Assembly (NCBI GenBank): GCA_947471745.1
Contig: CANJKZ010000774.1
Location: 1,984,001-2,048,000 of the forward strand
Direction: 5' to 3'
From: Closterium sp. Naga37s-1
Lineage: Eukaryota > Streptophyta > Zygnematophyceae > Desmidiales > Closteriaceae
Length of the DNA: 64,000 nucleotides
Shown here: piece after piece, positions 28,797-39,100 of the stretch
Numbering within the stretch: the stretch's first letter is position 1
Layout: each line of letters begins with the position of its first letter
The notes under the pieces: generated by a model
Databases searched by the model: none
What the model saw: the letters and a program-made list of their open reading frames with translations, nothing else
What the model was told of the DNA's origin: nothing
Translations under genes and position numbers: made by a program

Positions 28797-30295
28797 CCCT
28801 GCAGAGCGAACAGGACAGCGCAGGGTAATGAACCAAGTGCGTCTTCGCACGATCTGCCGAATCTGACACTGCGTGGAGCCATCGGTGACGATCACCCGGG
28901 TGAGCGTAGACAAGCCTTTTGAAGACATCTGTGTCTGCACCAGACACTGGATGGAGGACGCGGTGGAAGCAAGAACACCTCAGAGCCAGCTGCTTGCAAA
29001 TCTTCAGATGGTAAGTCACAAGCATGACTTCCAGCATGTCAGGATCAACCGTCGCCGAAACACCTTTGAAGACAACTTCAATCGCGTGCGGGTTAAGATA
29101 TTTCTCTTGCGCGAAAGGCAAGTCTTCCATGTGCTGCCAGTGTAATTGGTCCAGAGTACCATTCAGTATATGATACACAACATCATTGCTCTTGACCCTT
29201 TCCGCATCAGATTCTGGGACGTAGGAGATTTGCAGACGGCAGTAGCGAGCCTTGGCGATGTAAGCCGGCTGCTGCACCTGGAACTTCGCCGACGACTCTG
29301 TGCACCATCCACACTTAAACAACATCTTAACAGCAGCAATAACACATGCAACCTCTTGAGCAAGAACAAATGAAAGAAGCAAGATGACAGTGAAACGCAG
29401 CCTGGACGCATCTTCCTTCAATAGCTCCACCTCCATCTCCTAATCGGAATCAACTTCGATGAAATAATCGACGACACGCAGGCGTCGACGTGATAAGTCT
29501 ATCTTCCACAGATAAACCAGATCCACCCACAACAGCATTGTCGTTGATAATTGAAGCATTGTCTTCAGCCTTCCCGGATGCCTTTTCCCCCCACAGGTTG
29601 CGCTAAGGGATTGTCAGAATCCCAACCTCTAGACCATTGGAATAAAAGGGCTTGTTTAGTAGCGGGTGAGTGCGCCCATAACCCCCCAGGCGAACGCGCC
29701 TGTAACCCTCCTAGGACCAATAGGGCATCCACAGTGCAGATCTACTGACACCCCCCCACACTGGGAGGCCCAGGACTGAGCACAGCGGCAACGGCCTACA
29801 TGTGCATACACCGGGATTCGAACCCGAGACCACTCCGACAACATGTCAGAATCCCAGTCACTAGACCACTGGGATTAAGGGCTTTTTAAGTAGCGGGTTT
29901 GTGCGCCCATAACCCCCCAGGCGAACGCGCCTGTAACCCCTCCTAGGATCAATCGGGCATCCACAGTGCAGATCTACTGACACCCCCCCACACTGGGAGG
30001 CCCATGACTGAGCACAGCGGCAACGGCCTACATGTGCATACACCGGGATTCGAACCCAAGACCGCTCTGATACCATGTCAGAATCCCAACCACTATACCA
30101 TTGGGATAAAAGGGCTTGTTAAGTAGCGGGTGAGTGCGCCCATAACCCCCCAGGCGAACGCGCCTGTAACCCCCCCTAGGATCAATCGGGCATCCACAGT
30201 GCAGATCTACTTAAAGGGATCAGCGGAAGAGTAGCGTCGCCGTCAATAATAGGAGGGTCAGGAGGAAGTTTGGAGCATTGTCCCTTGGGAGCCAT
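28797..30295 (-). pseudogene. LINE ORF1-like remnant
   Basis: It begins with ATG at 30295 (MAPKGQCSKLPPDPPIIDG). After removal of the TRIM array it continues as NLWGEKASGKAEDNASIIND, then, after a frameshift, MEVELLKEDASRLRFTVILL and FKGVSATVDPDMLEVMLV to the Copia A junction; a stop follows about 16 nt beyond. The family cannot be named. Position ahead of an endonuclease/RT remnant on the same strand is the reason for calling it ORF1. Confidence 0.55.
29612..30215 (-). mobile_element. TRIM tandem array: three LTRs, two internal segments
   Basis: LTRs at 29612-29750, 29844-29982 and 30076-30215 (TGTCAG...CTGACA; the last ends TTAAA by mutation) alternate with 93-bp internal segments 29751-29843 and 29983-30075. 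On the minus strand each internal segment starts with the iMet primer binding site (TGGTATCAGAGC intact at 30064-30075) and ends in a G run. The unit is flanked by GGGAT at 29607-29611 and 30216-30220. There is no coding capacity, so it is non-autonomous. The shared 5-bp TSD shows that the whole three-LTR unit occupies one insertion site. Confidence 0.92.
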
Positions 30296-30874
30296 GGTGC
30301 AACGATGACACTCAGGCAGTAGAGAGACGTGCAAGTCACGAGTGGAGGCCAAAGGAGCCTAATCTGCCTTAAGTCTGAGCACAGCCTCTTTAAGTAGTTA
30401 AGTGACTACTCCAGGCACGAGTGACTCTTGAAGTTGGTGTTGTAAGCTCAAAGAGAAAACCTTGATTTCGTTTTTTTAGTCGCACGTTCAAACGAGGATA
30501 ACCCACGTTTTCAGCTTGGAGTGCACACGCGAGCATGCCCACCAATGCCCTTGTTCGCATTTGCTCCTAAACCCTCGCTGTCCAATCATATTGTTTTTTC
30601 TCCCTCTCTTCCCTTTAGGACAAATGTCAAGTGAACAATGCCCCAGTTTTTGTCGATCCCAGAGCACCCTCCTGTATCTTGCCCGCACTTTCAAAGTGGT
30701 CCTCCCTTCATTATTTTGCCTGCTCGCTTTAATAAGATCAACACTGAATGTTGTACGTGTTTTTAGATAGTGTAAGGGATTTTTCGACATTCCTTATTGC
30801 CCTGCTCAACATCGCGTACAAGACCGACCGTTCTTCGCCCGTTACGGCTAACGGAGCATTCGCCACCCGTTATA
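30296..30874. other. LINE 5' flank and spacer
   Basis: No gene recognised. The right end carries two copies of GCTAACGGAGCATTCGC, which begin the 82-bp repeat flanking element D. Confidence 0.5.
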
Positions 30875-30956
30875 GCTAACGGAGCATTCGCTGCCTCCGC
30901 GCGCTACATTTGCCAAACCATGCATCGCTAGCCTGGCCGAGTCGGCCTACGCCTCG
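30875..30956 (+). repeat. 82-bp direct repeat flanking Copia D, left copy
   Basis: It ends one base before the left LTR of D. The right copy (53580-53661) starts immediately after the right LTR. The copies differ at six positions, all transitions, by my count. Confidence 0.85.
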
Positions 30957-30957
30957 A

Positions 30958-31886
30958 TGCGGAGAGTCACTACATAACGGGAGTGGACTACAGAGGAAGG
31001 CACGGGGTTGTGCACGGGTTAGCGTTGCACTAGGCGTTCTCACTACTTGCTGTGTTCACAAGGAAATTTTGGCAAGAGTTTCACTAAGAAAATGAGAAAA
31101 CATTAGATTAAAATGAGGCATGCAAGTCAATATAGCTAGAATGGCATTGCAACACCTAGCGAGCCCTCTGCAGGGTGAACTATGCCAGCGTAGCAGAAGA
31201 GCGGCTTGCCAACTCTGCAGAAGGGTAGTCTATCAGTGTTGCACCGCAGCGGTCAGCCTGCGCTGCAGAGGCAGGTGAATTTCTGCACATGTGCGCACCT
31301 ACCAAGTAGGTGTAGATGGACGCACATGCCGCCAGGCACATTGCGCAAGTGCCAGGTAGAACACGTGTCGACGGTTTTGCCAGCCGTGCACCGTCGAGCA
31401 CGTGATGCCGTTTCGCATGTTGACTTCGCGAAAACCTCCTGGGCGACATTCGCCTACACGTCGGATTTCGCAGTCGAGCGATTTTTGTGTCGACCAGCTC
31501 GACGATGCTCCGTCGAACAGCATTTGCCTAGACGAGCACGTTGAGCAGAGCCCGTATACCAGCACCTCTCTACGGGCTCGTCGACCAGTGTCCTCTGCGA
31601 GCTCATCGATCGCGTCCTCTGCGAGCTCGTCGACCGCGTCTTCTGCGAGCTCGTCGACCGCGTCCTCAGCGGACGCGTCGACCAGCATCCTCTGCGGACG
31701 CATCCACCAGCGTCCTCTGCGGACGTGTCTGCAGACTGGTCGAGGTCGAACTCTGCGGGCAGGTCGACGTCGAACTCTTCGCGCAAACTACATCGACTTT
31801 TGCGCGCAGTCTGCGTCGACTTCTGCGCGCCCCCGACTGCAAAGTCTGCTTCGCCCAAGCGAGGGCGGGGCCATGTCCCATCAACA
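30958..31886 (-). repeat. Copia D 3' LTR
   Basis: 929 bp with TG/CA ends on both strands. It matches 45534-45884 and then 53048-53579. It contains repeated TCGTCGACC/CTCTGCG units around 31570-31740 that differ in copy number from the other LTR. Confidence 0.88.
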
Positions 31887-32032
31887 CTCCCCTACCGCGC
31901 TCACGCTTGGGCACCCCACACACTAGGTCTACCCAGAACCCAAAGGATAGAATACAAGGAGAAATTCCATCTGCGTGCACCCAACATATAGCATGCAGGT
32001 CACCGCACCAACCGTGCAGAAGGGCGCGTCAC

Positions 32033-33572
32033 CTACAGCTGCACCTCGTCATCGTCGTCGCCGATGTCGGCCAGACGCACTTGGCTGATTGCGACAAAAC
32101 ACCAATTGAAAGCCAGAAAATGCAGCGCCTTTGTCAGAAAATCTGTCGGCTGCTCGGTGGTTGGGATGTACTGCAGAGCAATCTTTCCGTGCTTCACCAT
32201 ATGCTGCAGCCAGGCGTAGCGACGCTCCATGTGGTTGAGGTTGCCCTTGAGCCCCAAGCCCTCTGCGACCGTCATGGCCGACTGGTTATCCACGTGCAGC
32301 ACGGTCGGCTTCTCAGCATCGAGCAGCTGGAACTCTGCAAGGAGGAAGCGAAGACGATGAGCCTCCTTGCCGGCTTCTGTGGCCGCGACATACTCCGACT
32401 CGGTCGACGAGAGCGTCGCGCATTTGATGCGCTGGCTCGACCCGGAGACTGTGGCCCCTCTGAAGACGAACACATAGCCGGCCGTGCTTGTCCGATTTCG
32501 CCTGTCGCCAGTGTCGTCGGCGTCCGTATAGCCGACCAAACACAGCGACTCTGGTCCACCGCCGAACTCCAAGGCGGTGTTACGGGTGTCGGCGCGGTAG
32601 TGAAGACAGTAGTCGACCTCGCGCCAGTGGTTGTCGCTCCGCACTGTCAAGCCGCTTCCCGGCTTGCTGCACGCGAAGGCAATGTCCGTCCTCGTTGTCG
32701 TCGCCGCAAACTACAGCGAGCCGACCTTCTGGCGATACTCCTCCTCTTCGCGCGACTGCGCGTCCTCGTCGTCGAAAGTCAGCTCTGCGTAGGCATCGAC
32801 GGGGACCGGCGTCTTTAGCACTCGCCCGGTCTGCTCCTCGTCGATGAAACGCCGACGCAGCTTGTCGACGTAGACTTGGTGAAGCCACAACTTCCTCGCC
32901 GGCCTATCGCACACGATTTCCAGCCAGAGATACTTCTCGACCAGCTTGATCTTGCGTAGCTCAAAGGCGGCCTCCAGCAGCTCCTTCAGCTCCTTCTGCA
33001 TTGCGAGGCTGCTGCTGGCAGCGAGCAGGTCGTCGGTAGACGAGCACCCAGCATGTCAATCCGTCGTCGCCAATCTTGAAGTAGAGAGCCTCGTCGACCT
33101 GGCTTTTCTTCCAGTCGGCGCCAGTCATCACTTCATCGAGCGCCTTGTACCACAGCAGCGGCGACTGCTTCAGCCCGTAGAGGCTCTTCAGCAGCTTGCA
33201 CACTTGGCCGGTCCCGCTTTTGTAGTCCGGCTGGTACATGTAGAGCAGGCGGTCGAGCTTGCTCTGCAAGAACGCGTTCTTCATGTCGAGCTGCATCAGG
33301 TGTAGGTTGAGGACTGCTACGATGCTTAGGAAGATCCGCAGAGTCACATAGCTCCCCACCGGCGCATACGTCTCGTCGTAGTCTGTGCTTTAGACCTGCG
33401 TGAAGCCTTTCACGACCAGGCGGGCCTTCTCGCGGGCGACCGTGTCGTCGACGTGGTACTTCGTCATAAGCACCCAGCGATTCTTCATGATGTTGACACC
33501 GCGTGGATGCTCGACCAGCTCCCACGTCCCGTTGGTGATTAGGCTCTTGATCTCCTCGACCATGGCGGCCTT
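32033..33572 (-). pseudogene. Copia D reverse transcriptase and RNase H
   Basis: In element sense: MVEEIKSLITNGTWELVEHP (joined directly to 36105-35800 when C is removed), WVLMTKYHVDDTVAREKARL, then a stop before STDYDETYAPVGSYVTLRI, DMKNAFLQSKLDRLLYMYQP, and a deletion that destroys YVDD (reads LVYRRP). The RT end is followed by RNase H (GYTDADDTGDRRNRTSTAGY, STESEYVAATEAGKEA, LHVDNQSAM). It is dead by at least one stop and frameshifts. Confidence 0.9.
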
Positions 33573-34832
33573 TGTGAGAATCAAGGAAGGAATGAATGCA
33601 CTAGAAAGCAATTGAGTACATATAGGAAACCCTAACAGGGTTGTACTCACTATGGAGTACCCCACTGCAGACTAGAGAAACATGATATTCTGACACACCC
33701 CCATAGTCAAAGTGGGGTATGATCAGCACAAGAAGCAAAGCAAAGCAAGCTCAGGGTGGATCACAATGTCACCACACATTCTGAGCACAAGTACAAGAAG
33801 TAACAGTTTAAAGTTCACAATAAATAAGCAAAGCTAGAGGCTATCACAGAGGGCAAGTGAGGAGGAGGAGGCTGGACTAATAGGAGAGGAGAGAGGAGGC
33901 AACGGCGGAAGCTGCAGACACACGGGCAACAGGAGCGGCGCGCACTGTGGCTACCGGAGGCGCACCTCCGGACTATAGGAGTAACTGGCTCCGCGGCTAA
34001 GACGAGCGGCAGGAGCAACGGACCCACGGGCGACTGGCGCAGCGGCATCACTGGGCTACCGGAAGCGCACCTCCGGACTACTGGCACTGCTTGCAACACG
34101 ACGGCTACCTCCACCCAACCTCCCTCTACTGCCGCACCCCCCATTCACACACCCCCTGCTGCACCCCTAGGTTCACTCACACGTCACCCCTTAGCACCAC
34201 GCCTTTGGCTCACACTCATCCACCCCCCTCAGTGGCAGCTGCAGCAGTGGGAGACAAAGGAGGAGGAGGGGAAGGGAAACATACCACCCATCACCCCTAT
34301 ACCCGCCACCCCCATACCCTCCGTTCCACGGCTGCACGCGCAGCAGGGAGACGAAGAAGGGGGGGGGGAGAGCAGCAACGGGCGGCAATGGGCAGTACAG
34401 GGAGGCGGCGGCACCGGGTCCAGGGGCGGCGTCGCGGGGTCCAGGGGCGGCTGCTCCAGGGGCCAGGGGCAGCTGCTGAGGTCCAGGGGCGGCTGCACCA
34501 GGGGCGGCTGCTCCAGGGGCCAAGGGCGGCTGCTTCAGGGGCCAGGGGCGGCTGCTCTGGGTCCAGGGGCGGCGTCGCGGGGTCCAGGGGCGGCTGCTCC
34601 AGGGGCCAGGGGCGGCTGCTGAGGTCCAGGGGCGGCTGCACCAGGGGCGGCTGCTCCAGGGGCCAGGGGCGGCTGCTCCAGGGGCCAGGGGCGGCTGCTC
34701 CAGGGGCCAGGGGCGGCTGCTCCAGGGGCCAGGGGCGGCTGCTCTGGGTCCAGGGGCGGCTGCTCCAGGGGCGGCTGCACCGACGCGCGGCCCCCCCCAG
34801 GTCGCCCCTCCCGTCGCCTGTTGAGGCGACCT

Positions 34833-34864
<32 letters not shown>

Positions 34865-35799
34865 GGAGTACGGGGGGGCCAACGCGCGGCCTCCCAGGGC
34901 CCCAGAACAGGCGGAAGGAGGGGCGACGCGCGCCCCCCCAGGTCGCCCCTCCCGTCGCCTTGCGTGGCGAGCGGGGGGGGGGGGGGGGGGGGGGGCGGTG
35001 CACGGGCCCCTGGTGCGCCACGACAGGCATGAGGAGGGCGGGGCCTGGGCAGGGTCGGGGCATGGCAGGGGCAGGGCCGCGATAGGGCCGCGACAGGGTC
35101 GGGGCAGGGCCTGCGACAGGGGGCCGCGACGGGGGGGGGCCGCGACGGGGGGCCGCGACGAGGGCCGAAGTAGGGCCGGGGCAGGGCCGGAACAGGGCCG
35201 CAACAGGGCCGAAGTAGGGCCGGGGCTGGGTCGCAGTAGGGCCGGGACAGGGCCGCGACAGGGTCGGGGCAGGGCCGCGAGTCGCGCCGCAACGGGGGCC
35301 GCAAAAGGGGGGGGGGGCTGACGGGGCCGGACTGAGCCTTACGGGGCCTGACGGGGCCGCTAACGGGGCCTGACGGGGCCGTAAACGGGGCCTGACGGGG
35401 CCTTACGGGGCCTTACGGGGCCGTAAACGGGGCCTGACGTGGCCTTACGGGGCCTTACGGGGCCTTACGGGGGCGTAAACGGGGCCTTACGCGGCTGCGC
35501 GGCGCCTGGCTAGGCCGCAACGCGGCTGCTTTGGGGGCCGGCGCTGGCTCTAAGGGCAGGCGCAGGGGCCGCTACGGGCCTCGAAGGGCAGGCGCGACGC
35601 GCGCGTTGGGCATGTAAGAAAATTTTCAGTGTAAACATGGTGGGCCCTTAGGAAGGATCGATATTGCTCTATACCATGTGAGAATCAAGGAAGGAATGAA
35701 TGCACTAGAAAGCAATTGAGTACATATAGGAAACCCTAACAGGGTTGTACTCACTATGGAGTACCCCACTGCAGACTAGAGAAACATGATATTCTGACA
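33573..35799 (-). mobile_element. Copia C: 2.2-kb leader-only non-autonomous element
   Basis: Two 123-bp LTRs (33573-33695 and 35677-35799) are identical as read. TSD GCCTT is at 33568-33572 and 35800-35804. In element sense the 5' LTR is followed by TGGTATAGAGC, then GGGCCCACCA (35647-35638), then about 1.3 kb of GC-rich repeats, and a 3' segment with the same purine-tract hairpin as A, B and E. No gag or pol is present. It is inserted in the RT of D. Identical LTRs mean a very recent insertion, so it must have been moved by another element's proteins. Confidence 0.95.
34420..34800. repeat. GC-rich array inside Copia C, with nearby G runs
   Basis: Units of about 21 bp built on GGGGCGGCTGCTCCAGGGGCC repeat with internal duplications. 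Homopolymer G runs follow at about 34837-34863 and 34976-34994. Further GACGGGGCC/TTACGGGGCC repeats lie at 35330-35480. The long open frames here are composition artefacts. Confidence 0.85.
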
Positions 35800-36105
35800 G
35801 CCTTCACCGCCTTCCCCTTCCAGCTCGCCAACACCTCCTTCACCGTCATCATCGCGATGTCCCAATGGTGTTCCGGGTCGGCGTGCATGTCGGGGTCGAG
35901 CTCGGGCAAGTCGACATCGGCATCTGCGTCATCGAGCAGCGTGCTGTAGGAGGTCGACAGGAGACATGCATGGTAGTTCAGCTTTTCTGTGGGCTTGCCG
36001 AGGTTGGAGCGGGTAGAACGCCTCGGCTTCACTTCTTCGACCGGGACTTCCACCACATCACTGTCGTCGGACTGCTCCCCTGCCGACAGCTCCCCTTCCT
36101 CGCAA
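35800..36105 (-). pseudogene. Copia D integrase-RT linker fragment
   Basis: In element sense: VVEVPVEEVKPRRSTRSNLG, then DPEHHWDIAMMTVKEVLASW and KGKAVKA, which joins the RT start once C is removed. Its other end abuts the truncated 5' edge of B. Confidence 0.85.
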
Positions 36106-36106
36106 T

Positions 36107-39100
36107 CACCTGCCGTCTACTGAGCGCGCGCACTTTAGTCAGTACAAGAGTGCTAGGGCTCTGTACGACGCTGTAGTTGCACGCTACTCCTCCCCTGCCA
36201 CTGCTGCCCTCAGCCGCCTCATGCTGCCGTACCTCTTTCCTGACCTTGCCGTCTTTGCCACAGTTGCTGACCTAGTTGCTAACCTCCGCACTAGTGACGC
36301 TCGCTACCGCGCTGCCCTTCCCACTGCGTTTCTTCCCACGAACTCCCCCCCCATGTACATCACCCTTTACTACCTAGTCACCCGCCTCCCTGACTCTCTC
36401 TCCTCAGTCAGGGATCACTTTCTCTCCCTTTAGCCTACCGAGCTGACTGTCGACTTGCTAGAGGAGCGCCTAGCTGCAGCTGAGAAGAGTATCTTAGCTG
36501 TTGGGGCTTCTCGCGGCGACCGTCGCACCCCCTTCTTTGAGGGGTGTTCCCCTGCCCCCCTTCTCCCCTCTGTTGCCTCTGCTGCTGCTGTCGACCTCGT
36601 TGGCACTGAGGAGGTCGGCGCTGCGTCTGCCCCTAGTGGGCGACGCCGCACTGGCAAGGGCAAGGGAAGCAAGGGCTGTGGAGGGGGCGGTGGAGGAAGC
36701 GGTGGAGGAGGTGGAGGTGGTGGTGGGGGTGGTCCCGGGGGTGGGGGCGTCGGTGGCGGCGGTGGAGGCCGTGGAGGCGGTGGCGGAGGCGGTGGAGGCG
36801 GCGGCAGCGGTGCTGGAGGTAGCGGAGGAGGTGGTGCTGGTCGCGGTGCAGCCACGCAGCGTGGAGGCCTTGGTGGCGGCCAGCGTCAGCAGCAGCTGCG
36901 CACCCGTGAGACCCCGTCTGTTCAGCAGCTTCGTGAGTGGTACGCTGGGCGTGGGAGGTCTGGGGGTGCAGGTCCCTGTGCGTACGTTCTTCGCACAGGC
37001 ACTCGTAGCGGGGAGGTGTGTGGTCTCCCACACACCACGCAGTGCTGCTTCGGCCGCCTGACTGACGCTTGGCGTACCCAGTTTCCTGACGCTGTTGAGC
37101 TTCCTCGTTGGCATGATCTGCTTCTGCAGAATGTGCCTATCTTTGATCTAGATTTTGATGCTATCCTTGCTGCCATGTATGCTCTTGCTGATATTACTGA
37201 GGGTGACTGTTACCTGCGTGTCCCGCCCGACCCTGGCACTGTGGATGCTGCTCTAGGTGCTAGTGCGGCTGCTGCTCTAGGTGCTAGTGCGTCTGCTGCT
37301 CCAGGTGCTGGTACGTCTCCTCCCTCTGGTACTGCACCTACTGAGTCCTTTCACACCTTCACACTTGACTCTGGTGCTTCGCGCTCTTTCTTTAGAGACA
37401 GCACCACGCTCACGCCGCTCCGTCGGCCTGTTGCGGTCTCCCTTGCTGACCCCTCCGGGGGACCAGTCCTTGCACACTCCTCCACGGTTCTACCGTGTCC
37501 TGCGGCCCCGTCGGGCTTGCTGTCGGGACTCCACCTCCCCTCGTTCTCTACGAACTTGGTGAGTGGAGCTGACCTCCAGGACGCGTGGGTTGACCAGTTC
37601 ACCCCTGGAGGTCAGCGTGTGACCCACTGCACTTGCTCTCGGACGGGCCGCCACCTGGCCACGTTCACTCGTCGGCCAGGGTCGAGTCTGTACACACTGA
37701 CTACTGCGCCTCCTCCAGTCCCTGCGTCTGGTCAGGTAGCTGCGTCCAGTCAGGTGTTTGCTGCTGCGTCCAGGTCTAGTCCTGCGTCTGCCCCCTGCTC
37801 GTGTCGTCCTCTGGCGCACGAGACTCTCCTCTGGCACCACCGCCTTGGTCACCCCTCCCTGCCTCGTCTTCGAGGTATGGCCTCCCGTGCTCTTGTCTCT
37901 GGACTCCCCAGGTCCCTCCCTCCCCTTCTTCCGGGGCCTGCCCCCACCTGTGTTCCTTGTGTCGAGGGCCGGCAGCGCGCCGCTCCTCACTCCTCCTCGT
38001 TTCCTCCGACTGAGGCCCCTCTGCAGACTCTTCACATGGACGTGTGGGGCCCAGCCCGCGTTCGTGGACAGGGTCACGAGCGTTACTTCCTGCTGATCGT
38101 TGACGACTACTCGCGTTACACCACAGTCTTCCCCTTGCGCAGCAAGGGTGAGGTCACTGAGGTGTTGATCGACTGGATCCGCGGTGCTCGTCGCCAGCTT
38201 AGTGAGAGTTTCGGCTCCGACCTTCCTGTTTTGCGTCTGCACTCAGACAGAGGCGGGGAGTTTTCCTCCGACCTCCTGAGAGCCTTCTGTCGTTTGGAGG
38301 GCATCCGCCAGACGTTCACGCTTCCGGCCTCCCCGCAGCAAAATGGGATTGCTGAGCGCCGCATTGGCATGGTCATGGATGTCGCTCGTACGTCCATGAT
38401 CCATGCGGCTGCTCCCCACTTTCTGTGGCCGTTTGCGGTTCAGTATGCTGCGCATCAGATCAACCTTCAGCCTCGTGTCTCCTTGCCGGAGACCACACCT
38501 ACTCTGCGGTGGACGGGGAAGGTTGGCGATGCGTCCGCGTTCTGTGTCTGGGGATCTCGAGCTTTTGTCCGCGCTACTACAGCGGACAAGCTGTCCTCCC
38601 GTGCCGTTCCCTGTGTCTTCCTTGGCTTCCCTCCTGACGCACCCGGGTGGCAGTTCTACCACCCCACCTCGCGTCGTGTTCTGTCCTCTTAGGACGTCAC
38701 GTTTGACGAGTCGGTGTCGTACTACCGTCTCTTTCCCTACCGCACTGCCTCTCCCCCTCCCCCGCCGCTCTTCCTTGCCCCAGGTACTCCTCCGGTAGAC
38801 CCCCTCCACCCCCAGGGTCCTGCCCCCTCAGGTGTGTCCCAGGTAGACCCTGCCGAGCCGGTCGAGGTAGCTGTCGACTCAGGTGCTGCTAGGGGTGCTG
38901 ACCCTGCGGGTGCGGGGACTGGGGGTGCTGAGACTGGGGGTGCTGAGTCTGGGGGTGCTGAGTCTAGGGGTGCTGAGTCTGGGGGTGCTGAGACTGGGCG
39001 TGCTGAGCCTGGGGGTGTGGCGCCTGAGGGTACTGTGTCTGGAGGTGCTGAGCCTGCGCGTGTTGAGTCTGTAGGTGCTCTGGGTGTCCCGTCGCGGCGG

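Larger units (their letters stand above)
18650..30295 (-). mobile_element. Decayed LINE (non-LTR retrotransposon), interrupted twice
   Basis: Removing Copia A (21481-28796) and the TRIM array (29612-30215) leaves about 3.7 kb that reads as a LINE on the minus strand: an ORF1-like part starting at 30295, an APE-type endonuclease (about 20955-20330), then reverse transcriptase (about 19570-19130). Many stops and frameshifts show it is dead. The lineage cannot be assigned from such short intact pieces. Confidence 0.75.

Noticed and set aside
29656..30076. Two 60-70 residue repeated frames (SERSWVRIPVYAHVG...)
   Set aside because: They lie across TRIM LTRs and interiors and have no support beyond being repeated.
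34091..35321. Overlapping 300-residue frames on both strands in the GC-rich block
   Set aside because: Composition artefacts of the Copia C leader array, all within a gene-less element.
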